This document shows positions 8,171-15,709 of a stretch of 27,962 bases of DNA, in pieces. The notes beneath the pieces were generated by a model. That model was not told the origin of the DNA, made no database searches, and saw nothing but the letters and a program-made list of their open reading frames with translations. Positions within the stretch are counted from its first letter, which is position 1. Every line of letters begins with the position of its first letter. The DNA is from a virus, in IMG/VR virus record IMGVR_UViG_3300037264_001076, positions 1-27,962 of that record, one strand, 5' to 3'. Position numbers and translations under genes: made by a program.

Positions 8171-9558
8171 GTTTCTCGGGCGAGTTCGCGGCTGAGGCTC
8201 AGGCCAACCCGAACGACCTGGCGGTCGTGTGCGAGATCACGCTGAATGATGCGACATGGAATGTCGGATCGGATACCGTTCCAGCATTGACGACGGCGAT
8301 GAACTTGTCCGACCGGGCCGTGCGCGCCCGCACCCGAGCTTACGATCCGCGTGTGGTCAGGGGTGGATGGACGGGGCTACGCCAGCAGATCGAACTGCGC
8401 TCCGCTGGTCTGTCGGGCTACGCAACGTCAGTGACGGTCGGCGATCCAGACAACCGTGTGCGCGATGCGCTGCTCAACGGGGACAATCGGCAGAGTGCGG
8501 CCGTGATCCTGCGCGTGGTGCCGGGATCGGATGACGACTACGACACGCGCTTCACCGGACTGCTGGATTCGTGGGAGTTCATGACGGGCCAGGTGCGATT
8601 GAACCTGAAGACCGACGAGCGGAATTTGAGGGCACACTTCCCGGCGTGGCCATACCTCAAGAGCGAATGGTTCCAGATGGATCCGGCGTTCGATCGGAGT
8701 TATGCGGCGATCGTGTACGGGAAGCATGACAGCACGGCATTGAACCTGAATCATGGGATGGTGCCGACGGTGCCGGTGTGGCTCGGCGAAAACTCATGGC
8801 GCGCGACGAACATCGGACCTGCGAGCTACATCAAGGATGTCTACGTGACCGCCAGTACCACCGTCACCAAGCAGACCGACACCACGGACTACAACAAGGT
8901 CTACGGCTCTCTGGCCGGCGGGAAGATATTCACGATAGTCGAGTTCATCAACTTCCCGAGCACCGACACAACCGTGACGGCCGACCTCTATGGCTATCCA
9001 TTGACGACACCGGGCGTGTTCACCGGCGCCGACGTCATCACGAATCCGGTGACGCAGCTACGTCATTTCCTCGTCAACTTCGCAGCCAACCGGACGCGCG
9101 GTTACATTACAGGCGCATGGGACATGACCGACAACCTGTTGGATACGGCGTCCTGGGATGCGGCTGCGACATGGGCAAACAACCACGGCCTCGAGGGGTC
9201 GCGCTTCATGACGGATCAGGCCACGGCACTTTCCACGATCCGCGAATGGTGCGAGTCCTTCCCGATGTTCCGACCCTTCTGGAATACGGCGGGCAAGGTC
9301 GAGATGTGCGTGCTGAGCGCCGAGTGGCCCGGTTACTGGGACGGGACCAGCCCCATGATTCGACGCGAGGATACGATCGGTAGCGCGTTCCAGTACAGGC
9401 TCGACTCAAGCGACATCACCAGCAAGATCAGCGCGGCTTACCTGCGCGACTCGGTGGACAACAAGTTTCTGAGGATGCTTGACGTGGAGGATCCAACGAC
9501 CGGGGAGCTCGAGGATACGTCAATGCAGATGTTCTGGGCGCCCTCGAGGCAGACATGA
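8167..9558 (+). CDS. minor tail protein (distal tail/tail-tip)
   Basis: A 463-residue protein with GTG start 8167 overlapping the tape measure stop by four bases. It is predicted to be mostly beta. An early region contains VTVGDPDNRVRDALLNGDNR and a TGLLDSWEFMTGQVRLNLK segment (about residues 132-150), a repeat-like strand pattern found in tail-tip and baseplate hub proteins. Being the first gene after the tape measure, it most likely forms the distal tail or hub ring. No enzymatic motif, peptidase or lysozyme domain is visible. The exact family is not recognised, so only the tail-tip role is proposed. Confidence 0.75.
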   Translation: MSFSGEFAAEAQANPNDLAVVCEITLNDATWNVGSDTVPALTTAMNLSDRAVRARTRAYDPRVVRGGWTGLRQQIELRSAGLSGYATSVTVGDPDNRVRDALLNGDNRQSAAVILRVVPGSDDDYDTRFTGLLDSWEFMTGQVRLNLKTDERNLRAHFPAWPYLKSEWFQMDPAFDRSYAAIVYGKHDSTALNLNHGMVPTVPVWLGENSWRATNIGPASYIKDVYVTASTTVTKQTDTTDYNKVYGSLAGGKIFTIVEFINFPSTDTTVTADLYGYPLTTPGVFTGADVITNPVTQLRHFLVNFAANRTRGYITGAWDMTDNLLDTASWDAAATWANNHGLEGSRFMTDQATALSTIREWCESFPMFRPFWNTAGKVEMCVLSAEWPGYWDGTSPMIRREDTIGSAFQYRLDSSDITSKISAAYLRDSVDNKFLRMLDVEDPTTGELEDTSMQMFWAPSRQT

Positions 9559-10031
9559 TACGGCAGGGCGTCAAGCTTCACGGGCGCTTCCATTTCCAGC
9601 ACTATCGATCCGGGACATTGATAGACGACCGCATCGTGAAAAACCTGATCGTAGATGCGGGAGCGGCGGCCGTGGCAGGACTCATCATCCAGACGGGTTC
9701 TACGTCGCCATTCTCCTATATTGCCATCGGCACCAGCACCACGGCGGTGGCATCATCTGACACCGCCCTTTACGCTGAGATGACCACTGCTGGCGGGCAG
9801 CGAGCACTCGCCACGCTCAGCCGGATCACCACAGACGTCACGAACGATACGGCGCAACTCGTCAAGACGTTTACCTTCTCGACGACCGGGACGTATCCGA
9901 TTGTCGAAGCGGGCGTCTTCGACTCGTCAGCCACATCATCGGCGACGATGCTGTGCCGGCAAATCTTCACGGCGATCAATGTGGTAGACACGGACACGCT
10001 GCAGGTAACGTATCGCCTGGACATAGACTAG
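9555..10031 (+). CDS. small tail-tip / tail fibre-domain protein
   Basis: A 158-residue protein starting at ATG 9555 (ATGA overlap with the previous stop). It contains KNLIVDAGAAAVAGLI at about residues 29-44, YIAIGTSTTAV, and ALYAEMTTAGGQRA, and ends in LQVTYRLDID. This arrangement is a recognisable beta-rich domain of phage tail-tip and fibre proteins, often annotated as tail fibre or minor tail protein. It probably oligomerises at the tail tip. It sits among larger minor tail genes and has no catalytic motif. Confidence 0.7.
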   Translation: MIRQGVKLHGRFHFQHYRSGTLIDDRIVKNLIVDAGAAAVAGLIIQTGSTSPFSYIAIGTSTTAVASSDTALYAEMTTAGGQRALATLSRITTDVTNDTAQLVKTFTFSTTGTYPIVEAGVFDSSATSSATMLCRQIFTAINVVDTDTLQVTYRLDID

Positions 10032-10037
10032 GCCACC

Positions 10038-11885
10038 ATGCCGACCTACGTGCCGGAACTGGTGGACATCTACTGCGAACCCATCGGCACGGCGCGGACC
10101 AGTAAATCTACAACGGTTGTAACGCAGAGAATCCTGCTGGCGGGTGGAGGGACGTATTCCTTCATCAACATCCCGGCCAACTACACCAAGGATCTGGATG
10201 AGACGATCAGCGTTACTGACGCGCTGCTGCTCGAGCGACCGTATGCCTACGTCACCAACTCGGTACGAACCAGCGTTTCGACGTTGCTGCGACTCAGACG
10301 AAAGCCGGTGCGGTATGTGATGTTCGAGGTGCCTCCGGCCTTTTCCAACATCCAGCCAGGGCAGACGATCTGGACCGCGCACGAGCTCATGCCCGAGGCT
10401 CCGACCGGAACGGGACGCTACGATACGTGGCGGCTCATTCCGCTGTTCGTCGTGGAAGTCTACGATCCGCTATCGCCGGCCAAGATCGCAGTGAAGTGCG
10501 TCGATCTTCGGGAAATCTATGCGTCCTGGTGGTCCCCACTGCTGACCAACATCGGCATGACGGATGATCTCAACGGCATCGCGATCCTTGACCGCGCCGG
10601 TGGATGGCAGACGGTTCGGGATCAGGTGGGCTATGGCGTCCGGCCTCCAGGGGATGATGCGTGGCAGGAAGTACTCGCGAACAATCCGATTGTGGACACA
10701 TTCGGGCTGCGCTGTGAGGGCGGTGGCGACACGAATCATCTACTGAACAGCACGTTCAGCGAGGGATCTGGGAACGTCTTCACGAGTTGGACGAAGACCA
10801 CAAGCGGTGCGGCAATCGCGGTGGAGTGGCTGCTTTATACGTTGATTGATGCGACTGGATTTAGGCGCGCGACGCAGCTCGCCACCTACGCAGCGGGTGA
10901 GGCGAGTTACTTCTCCCAGACCGTCAACAGTCTTGAGAACAAGCAATTCGTGGTCAAAGTCTACTATAAGGACGGCGGCGCCGACGATCGCATGGGGCTG
11001 CGGATCTCACGTTCGGATACTGGCGAGTATTGGCGCGACTCGGACGGCACGTGGCAGGGATCGACGCAGACGATCTCGCTGACCCCCGGCTCTGGCGTGA
11101 TCGACACCGCGCGCTTCGTGACCAAGCTCTTCGACACGACGGCTGGCGGGGCCGTCAACATCACCGTCGCCGTCGGGCACTTCTCGGCGGCTTCTAGTCT
11201 TCCGCAGATTTCGCAGATCCAGGGAGTGGAACTGCTTGAGGTGGTGAGCCGATACCACGGCTTCCGATCTCCGCTTCCGACAAAGGCGGGCGCTGTTACG
11301 CGGGTCGTCAACTACACGTCGATCGTCAACGACTCTCCGGTGCGCGTGCTGAGTCCGACACGTGGATTCATGAAGTGCCAGATCACTCCAGGCTGGAGCC
11401 ATACGGACTTGGCGGACGCTGACGTCAAGTACATCTGGTCGTCTGACTTCGATGGCGTTACGGCACTCGAACGCTTGCGCTGTCACTACTCGAGGACCAG
11501 CGCAACCGTCGGCCAATATGATCTACGGGTAGGCCCCACGCTTAGCGGCTTCATAGCTAGCGTGGTGGTTTCTGGTACAGACCTGCCGGTTGAGGGTGAG
11601 ACGTATACGATAATCTGTCGTTGGACCTCTGAGGACTTAGACGAGTACGGTCTCGGCGGCCAGGCGTTAGATCTGTGGTTCGGGAATACGGCGGGCGTCT
11701 TCACGCATGGTACTTTCTCCGGCGCCACCACACTGATCCCAGACGCGGAATGCGATGTCTATCTGGGCACAACGATCGACCCTGCCGAGTTGTTAGCTCG
11801 CCCCGATCTGATGCTCGACGGTCACATCTCCAACATCACGATCGGTGACCATTGCCCGAGCGAACTCGTGCTGCTGAGCCTGTGA
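10038..11885 (+). CDS. minor tail protein with carbohydrate-binding-like and lectin-like domains
   Basis: A 615-residue protein, ATG 10038. Residues 1-230 form a virion-attachment region. Residues about 234-400 begin LLNSTFSEGSGNVFTSW, a pattern typical of CBM4/9 or galactose-binding-like beta sandwiches (LxNxxFExG...W). Residues about 420-610 run in alternating strands with a WFGNTAGVFTHGTFSG block and an ending LDGHISNITIGD, like concanavalin A/LamG folds. A role in host glycan recognition at the tail tip is inferred. The domain calls rest on pattern only; the structural role is secure from context. Confidence 0.75.
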   Translation: MPTYVPELVDIYCEPIGTARTSKSTTVVTQRILLAGGGTYSFINIPANYTKDLDETISVTDALLLERPYAYVTNSVRTSVSTLLRLRRKPVRYVMFEVPPAFSNIQPGQTIWTAHELMPEAPTGTGRYDTWRLIPLFVVEVYDPLSPAKIAVKCVDLREIYASWWSPLLTNIGMTDDLNGIAILDRAGGWQTVRDQVGYGVRPPGDDAWQEVLANNPIVDTFGLRCEGGGDTNHLLNSTFSEGSGNVFTSWTKTTSGAAIAVEWLLYTLIDATGFRRATQLATYAAGEASYFSQTVNSLENKQFVVKVYYKDGGADDRMGLRISRSDTGEYWRDSDGTWQGSTQTISLTPGSGVIDTARFVTKLFDTTAGGAVNITVAVGHFSAASSLPQISQIQGVELLEVVSRYHGFRSPLPTKAGAVTRVVNYTSIVNDSPVRVLSPTRGFMKCQITPGWSHTDLADADVKYIWSSDFDGVTALERLRCHYSRTSATVGQYDLRVGPTLSGFIASVVVSGTDLPVEGETYTIICRWTSEDLDEYGLGGQALDLWFGNTAGVFTHGTFSGATTLIPDAECDVYLGTTIDPAELLARPDLMLDGHISNITIGDHCPSELVLLSL

Positions 11886-11902
11886 TGGATTGGAGTTAAG
11901 CG

Positions 11903-13162
11903 ATGTCATTCAAGATGCTCACGGGGCCGTATCTGAATCACCTGACGCGCACCGCGAGCACGTCGTACATGCAGCCGTCGGCACACACGCTCTTTCCGTC
12001 AACCAATCTATTCGACAACCGGAGTTCCAAGCCTGCGATTTTTGGCTCGGCGCAAGACGACTCAGACGTGTTCATCGATCTGAATCTGTTTCTCGGGGAG
12101 TTTGAAAGCTCGGGACAGGCGGCTACGTGGAGTATCTTGGGTGGCTCGGGCACCATCTCCACTAGCTCCGATAGCGCCTATACGGGAACGTATGGTGCGG
12201 TACTTCAGGCGACTGCGGATGAGGTCATCGCATACCGTGATGTGACCGTGCGTAGTGGAGAGGAGTTGAACTTCTTCGGGGCGGCACGCAATACCGGCGC
12301 CGCGCGGATCAGGAACCGACAGACCGGCAATTGGCTTTCCACGGCGGCTACATGGACTAGCAGCCAGGGCAACGTGCTCACTGTGTCGTCCACGAGTTGG
12401 GCTACGTCGAGTGTGAAGTTCTCGGTGGAGAGCTTGGACACGTGCCTCAGCGACACGGTGACTCTCAGGGTCTACCTCCAATCTTCGTCCGCAGCGCGAT
12501 TCGACGCCTTGGAACTCTGGCCGTCCACGAACTGGTTCTCGGTGCATGGGCACAACATCCCGCCGTTCATCACGCCCACGATCGAGTACAGCACGGACGG
12601 GCAATCGTGGACGCCGTTCTCGACCATGACGCTACGGCGCGATAGCTTCTACGACGCCGCGACCTCCGGGCTGACGGCCTATCGGTTCTGGCGGCTGTTG
12701 TTGGACGGGACTCCAGATACCGACTCTCTTATGTACATGGGCGAGCTCGTGCTGGGGCAGTACTATGATCTGCTCCACAATCCTTCGTATGGCGGGACGC
12801 TTCGATGGCAGGATCGCCAGACGCGACTTGAGAGTGACATCGGGGACCAGTTCATCAGCCTGCACAACCAGGCACCGCAGCGGACGCTGCTGTTGAACTT
12901 CGTCTTCCCGAGCTCGACCGAGTACGAGCAGTTCCACAAGCAGATATTCCGTGGCAGTCGTGGGGGCGGGAATCTGATCTGCGTGGCACCCGAGGAGATG
13001 GACGGCTCGGTGGTCATCCTTGGGCGTGTTCGGGATCAGATCGACGTGGCGAAGAACACGACGATGGAGCGGACGAGCCTGCTGGAGATCGTGGAAATGC
13101 CGCTGCCGAACGCGCCCGAGGTGGCGCATGCTTACGATGCGCCGCCCGAGGGCGGGGGCTAG
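11903..13162 (+). CDS. minor tail protein with galactose-binding-like domain
   Basis: A 419-residue protein, ATG 11903, preceded by GGAG. Residues about 58-205 form a Ser/Thr-rich beta domain beginning DLNLFLGEFESSGQAATW, much like the carbohydrate-binding region in the preceding protein. Residues about 205-290 include an FSVHGHNIPPFI strand and a TAYRFWRLLLDG segment typical of discoidin-like folds. The C-terminus (about 300-419) has LRWQDRQTRLESDIGDQF and a LLEIVEMPLP ending seen in tail-tip proteins. It is the last gene of the late block and ends seven bases before a convergent gene. Confidence 0.75.
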   Translation: MSFKMLTGPYLNHLTRTASTSYMQPSAHTLFPSTNLFDNRSSKPAIFGSAQDDSDVFIDLNLFLGEFESSGQAATWSILGGSGTISTSSDSAYTGTYGAVLQATADEVIAYRDVTVRSGEELNFFGAARNTGAARIRNRQTGNWLSTAATWTSSQGNVLTVSSTSWATSSVKFSVESLDTCLSDTVTLRVYLQSSSAARFDALELWPSTNWFSVHGHNIPPFITPTIEYSTDGQSWTPFSTMTLRRDSFYDAATSGLTAYRFWRLLLDGTPDTDSLMYMGELVLGQYYDLLHNPSYGGTLRWQDRQTRLESDIGDQFISLHNQAPQRTLLLNFVFPSSTEYEQFHKQIFRGSRGGGNLICVAPEEMDGSVVILGRVRDQIDVAKNTTMERTSLLEIVEMPLPNAPEVAHAYDAPPEGGG

Positions 13163-13169
13163 TGCTCGC

Positions 13170-13403
13170 TCAGCCGTGAGGGATTGGCTGGGGCCGACGA
13201 GCCGTCTCGAACTCGTCGAGGAAGCGGCGCCGGCATCGCTCGCGGAGGTGCTTCCCGAGGCGTGTCATGGACCGGCCATCGCGGTCGAGCCAGTAGGCCC
13301 AGGCGTCGAGCGGGGTGGCCGTGCTGGGTGACACGGAGGCGACGGCGCGGCCGGCGCGAGCGGATCTGTCGAGGATGGCGACGACGACCTTGGCGTAGCT
13401 CAC
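13170..13403 (-). CDS. small basic protein, unknown
   Basis: A 77-residue protein with GTG start 13403, sharing a GTGA overlap with the upstream gene's stop. It is rich in Arg, with an N-terminal YAKVVVAILDRSARAGRAVA stretch, LDAWAYWLDRDGRS near the middle and a basic helix RLGKHLRERCRRRFLDEF. No known domain is recognised. A basic helical C-terminus could bind nucleic acid, but this is only a possibility. It is the last gene of the minus-strand operon and converges with the tail operon with no terminator visible between them. Confidence 0.6.
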   Translation of the reverse strand: MSYAKVVVAILDRSARAGRAVASVSPSTATPLDAWAYWLDRDGRSMTRLGKHLRERCRRRFLDEFETARRPQPIPHG

Positions 13404-13693
13404 TGGGACTCTCCTGTGGCCTTGGTGATGGCCTTTTCGGCAAGCGCCTTCATGTCTTCGATGGTGTTCGATGCGTGCTCCAGTGGGTCGCGGCTGTATC
13501 GGCCTTCGCCCTTGGCGATCTCTCGTAGCGCCTTCAGCAGGTCGTCGGCTGACATGTCCGTGCACGGCCCGAGGTGATCGTATGGCTTGACGCAGCGGTC
13601 CGGCCCATTTCCCCAGCGGATGCAGCGGTCGGAGCAGACGCAGGCGTCCGGATGGCGCTGGCAGAGGGAGCAGAGGCGTGGCGTGGTGCTCAC
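13400..13693 (-). CDS. small Cys-rich (zinc-binding) protein
   Basis: A 97-residue protein with GTG start 13693, overlapping the previous stop by one base (TAGTG). The N-terminal 45 residues contain CSLCQRHPDACVCSDRC and two more Cys, enough for one or two zinc sites. The remainder is helical: DDLLKALREIAKGEG followed by a Lys/Ala-rich end. The family is not recognised. Overlapping junctions on both sides mark it as a real member of the operon. Confidence 0.7.
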   Translation of the reverse strand: MSTTPRLCSLCQRHPDACVCSDRCIRWGNGPDRCVKPYDHLGPCTDMSADDLLKALREIAKGEGRYSRDPLEHASNTIEDMKALAEKAITKATGESQ

Positions 13694-14004
13694 TACAGCC
13701 CCCAGACGCGCATGAGTGCAGCGCGTTCGAGACTGCGGAACTCGCGCCCGTGCCGCAGTTCATGTCCGCAGCGCATGTGGATGAACTCATGTACCAGCGT
13801 GGCAATGGGGTTGATGCGCTTGCGGTCCCCGAGGCTCAGCAGTACGCGTCGCTCCGAGTAGATCGTCAGGCCAGCGGCGCCACGCATGAAGCCGACCCAT
13901 TCGACGCGCCAGCCCTTCGGCCACGGCTCGCCCGGATAGGCTAGCTTCCAAACCTGACGCGCCCATGGCGTTCCTGCTCGTGGCTTGATCTTGCGTTTCA
14001 TCAT
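13693..14004 (-). CDS. SprT-like HExxH zinc metallopeptidase
   Basis: A 103-residue protein. I choose ATG 14004 because it forms an ATGA overlap with the previous stop and has a GGGGG stretch at proper spacing; ATG 14013 is an alternative. Near residues 73-93 it has LVHEFIHMRCGHELRHGREF, which combines an HExxH zinc motif with a downstream HG-x-x-F third-ligand motif. That arrangement is characteristic of SprT/WSS1-type peptidases, some of which cut DNA-protein crosslinks. The protein is shorter than cellular SprT (about 150-165) and lacks the C-terminal zinc ribbon. The catalytic Glu is present. Substrate unknown. Confidence 0.75.
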   Translation of the reverse strand: MMKRKIKPRAGTPWARQVWKLAYPGEPWPKGWRVEWVGFMRGAAGLTIYSERRVLLSLGDRKRINPIATLVHEFIHMRCGHELRHGREFRSLERAALMRVWGL

Positions 14005-14225
14005 CGCCCCCATGACAGCGGCTTGATCGCCTGTGCTTGCCGCTCGAGCCGCTCGGCGTCTGCCAGGTTCACGGCGGCCTCGGCGGGATTCAGCGCGGCG
14101 GCCCGACGGTGTGCGTCTGCCATCGCCTTGAGGCGCGAGACGTCGGTGTGGGAGCCGGCGCAGGAGCATCGGCGGGCGAGGCGCTCGAGGCCGCAGTAGG
14201 CGCAGTAGTAGCGGGCGGTCATCAT
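14001..14225 (-). CDS. small zinc-ribbon/helical protein
   Basis: A 74-residue protein starting at ATG 14225 (or the adjacent ATG 14222), behind AGGAGG. Residues 8-21 hold CAYCGLERLARRCSC, a CxxC plus CxC zinc site. The rest is an Ala/Arg-rich helix with ALNPAEAAVNLADAERLERQ. The family is not recognised. It overlaps its upstream neighbour by four bases and the HExxH gene by four. Confidence 0.65.
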   Translation of the reverse strand: MMTARYYCAYCGLERLARRCSCAGSHTDVSRLKAMADAHRRAAALNPAEAAVNLADAERLERQAQAIKPLSWGR

Positions 14226-14359
14226 TCCTCCTCGGGCTCGGGCGGGGTATCCTCGCGGAAGCGGTACTCGCGCTCGAAGCGCACCATGTCCTCGGCGGCG
14301 TCGTAGGCTTCTTGGCGAGCCCACTCCTCGGCGGTCATGTCTTCGTCGTAGTGCGGCAT
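14222..14359 (-). CDS. small acidic protein, unknown
   Basis: A 45-residue protein from ATG 14359 to the TGA overlapping the next start. It is strongly acidic, with MTAEEWARQEAYDAAEDM in the first half and a terminal PPEPEEE. Nothing enzymatic is seen. Overlapping start/stop arrangement and regular coding pattern argue that it is real. Its start region (TGAGCCATGCCGCA) is repeated at the start of the gene at 14669. Confidence 0.6.
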   Translation of the reverse strand: MPHYDEDMTAEEWARQEAYDAAEDMVRFEREYRFREDTPPEPEEE

Positions 14360-14362
14360 GGC

Positions 14363-14575
14363 TCAGCCCCTCAGCCCCGGCACGGCGCGGAAGGCTCGAT
14401 CTGCCGCATAGCGCCCATCTTCATACGCGAAATCGCGGTTCTGCTGGATCGAGATGCGCAGCACGGTGCGCCAGCATGGCATCGCGGCCAAGTAAGCGTT
14501 CAGCCGCAGCGTCTCCGCATCCGCCATCGCGTCCGCTCGGGCCTGCTCGCTCGTGGTCATCTCAGCCTTCGGCAT
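14363..14575 (-). CDS. small helical protein, unknown
   Basis: A 70-residue protein from ATG 14575, overlapping the 3' end of the upstream gene by 14 bases. It is helical, with ARADAMADAETLRLNAYLAA and RDFAYEDGRYAADRAFRAVP. No domain is recognised. It lies three bases upstream of the 45-residue gene and probably belongs to the same mRNA. Confidence 0.6.
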   Translation of the reverse strand: MPKAEMTTSEQARADAMADAETLRLNAYLAAMPCWRTVLRISIQQNRDFAYEDGRYAADRAFRAVPGLRG

Positions 14576-14669
14576 GTTCCTGCTCCTCGATTTCGCGCAT
14601 GATCCGCTCGCCCAGTTCGCGGGCGATCTGCCGTAGCGTCTCAGCCATCACGTCGTCAGGCTGCGGCAT
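14562..14669 (-). CDS. tiny helical protein, unknown
   Basis: A 35-residue reading frame, ATG 14669 to TGA 14562-14564, encoding an amphipathic acidic helix (MAETLRQIARELGERIMREI). It fills the space between two better-supported genes and ends within the next gene, matching the spacing pattern of the operon. Its start region shares a 17-base repeat with the 14359 start. No function can be assigned. Confidence 0.45.
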   Translation of the reverse strand: MPQPDDVMAETLRQIARELGERIMREIEEQEHAEG

Positions 14670-14672
14670 GGC

Positions 14673-14888
14673 TCAGCCTTCCCGTGCGACGAGTACCGGG
14701 CATGCGTCACACTGCTTGTCGTGCGTGTGGCTCGGAGCATCGGCCGTCGGTCGCCGTAGTTCGCACGCGCACTCGTGCGAGTCCGCACTATTGCGGTTGG
14801 GGGATATAAACGTATGCGCTATAAACTCATGTACGTCAAAGGTGAACCCACACGCTGCGCAGACCGCACTTGCATCATGGCCGTACAT
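14673..14888 (-). CDS. small Cys/His-rich zinc-binding protein
   Basis: A 71-residue protein, ATG 14888, one base after the preceding stop. It contains CAACGFTFDVHEFIAHTF near residues 10-27, then HECACEL and HDKQCDACP. With eight Cys or His in pairs it likely binds one or two zinc ions. No precise family is recognised. It directly follows the SWIM gene and may share its pathway. Confidence 0.6.
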   Translation of the reverse strand: MYGHDASAVCAACGFTFDVHEFIAHTFISPNRNSADSHECACELRRPTADAPSHTHDKQCDACPVLVAREG

Positions 14889-14889
14889 G

Positions 14890-15456
14890 TCAGCCCTCCA
14901 CTCCCTTTCCCTGGCAGTTCACGCAGGCCTCGCGGCGGAAGCACGTATCGGAGCACTTGTGCCCAAGGTCGCGGTAGTCCCGACCGTTGCACACCAGCGT
15001 CTCTACCTCCCCAGCCCCGTCACAGAGCCAGCAGACGCGCCCTGTAGGCTTCACGGGCTCGATGCGCATCATTTCGCCAGCGTGGATGTGCCCATCGCAA
15101 CGGCACGCACCGCCACCGGCACAGCGCCAAACTCCCCGCATCTGCGCGACCGCGTGCTGCGCGTCCACCTTGCCCGCCCAGAACGCCTCAAGCGCCTCGC
15201 CACGAACGCCCGCGAGCCGGATGCCAGACTTCCGCACGGGGGCCGTAGCCGCGAACGCCTCAACGGCCTTGACGTGCGAGCACGTGGACGCGATGGCGCT
15301 GTGGTGCTTAGCGTAGGCGCAGTTGCACGTCGCACCGCCAGTGCTGAGCGGGACGACCAGATACTTCGAGCCGGACGAGCCGGAGACGACCTCGAAGCCT
15401 GCCGGGGTCGCCGTGACCTTGTGCGTCGCTGCCTTGCTCATCGTGTCCATACCCAT
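14890..15456 (-). CDS. SWIM zinc-finger protein with DnaJ-like Cys motifs
   Basis: A 188-residue protein. The frame is open from 15480, but a near-consensus promoter has its -10 box at 15471-15466, inside that extension. I therefore place the start at ATG 15456, which would be leaderless or nearly so. Residues 44-61 carry CNC...CSH (CxC-x12-CxH), the SWIM motif known from DNA- or protein-binding phage and bacterial proteins. Residues 142 onward have CWLCDGAGEV and CVNCQGKG, each CxxCxGxG as in the DnaJ cysteine-rich domain, with CSDTC between. It is the first gene of a nine-gene operon. Combining both motifs in one small protein is unusual. Binding partner unknown. Confidence 0.75.
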   Translation of the reverse strand: MGMDTMSKAATHKVTATPAGFEVVSGSSGSKYLVVPLSTGGATCNCAYAKHHSAIASTCSHVKAVEAFAATAPVRKSGIRLAGVRGEALEAFWAGKVDAQHAVAQMRGVWRCAGGGACRCDGHIHAGEMMRIEPVKPTGRVCWLCDGAGEVETLVCNGRDYRDLGHKCSDTCFRREACVNCQGKGVEG

Positions 15457-15465
15457 CTGTACGAC

Positions 15466-15494
15466 ATAATATCTAGACATGTTCCGCCTGTCAA
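15466..15494 (-). promoter_or_regulatory. sigma-70-type promoter for the SWIM operon
   Basis: On the minus strand, -35 TTGACA (15494-15489), a 17-base spacer and -10 TATTAT (15471-15466) form a nearly consensus promoter. Transcription should begin around 15460-15457, immediately before ATG 15456. The spacer contains a GTCTAGA half-site (15478-15472). Confidence 0.8.
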
Positions 15495-15507
15495 GCGGAA
15501 AACGACA

Positions 15508-15522
15508 GTCTAGAATCTAGAC
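15508..15522. promoter_or_regulatory. 15-bp palindrome, candidate operator
   Basis: The plus strand reads GTCTAGAATCTAGAC, two inverted 7-mers around one central base. It lies 14 bases upstream of the -35 box of the SWIM operon promoter, and the same GTCTAGA half-site recurs inside the spacer. It overlaps the last codons of the upstream gene. A role as repressor or activator site is inferred. Confidence 0.5.
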
Positions 15523-15680
15523 GCTCGCTGGTCGTCTGGGGGTGTGTCCAGCTTCAGGACTGGCTCGGCAGGGCACTCGCGGTGCGGGTCGTCGCACACG
15601 AGGCAGGCCCCACAGTCCAGGCAAAACGGATGCTGGACGAGCAGCGTCTCGGGAGTGGGCACGAATCCGAGGGTTGCCAC
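15510..15680 (-). CDS. small zinc-ribbon protein
   Basis: A 56-residue protein. I place the start at GTG 15680 because GTGAGG lies five bases upstream; TTG 15713, overlapping the HNH stop, is an alternative. It has HPFCLDCGACLVCDDPHREC near residues 18-37, a compact Cys-rich zinc site, then a Pro/Asp-rich tail. Function unknown. The stop codon TAG is inside the 15-bp palindrome, so the gene ends just before the promoter of the next operon. Confidence 0.6.
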   Translation of the reverse strand: MATLGFVPTPETLLVQHPFCLDCGACLVCDDPHRECPAEPVLKLDTPPDDQRASRF

Positions 15681-15709
15681 AGGAGCCTCACGGGTTGAGG
15701 CTAGCACAC

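Noticed and set aside
15457-15480. Upstream start (ATG 15480) for the SWIM protein
   Set aside because: The codons overlap a near-consensus promoter -10 box, so the region is probably not transcribed as part of that mRNA.
14476-15513. Long plus-strand open frame of 345 codons opposite the SWIM operon
   Set aside because: Ser/Arg/Pro-rich composition without motifs; the minus strand shows conserved Cys motifs, overlapping starts and a promoter.
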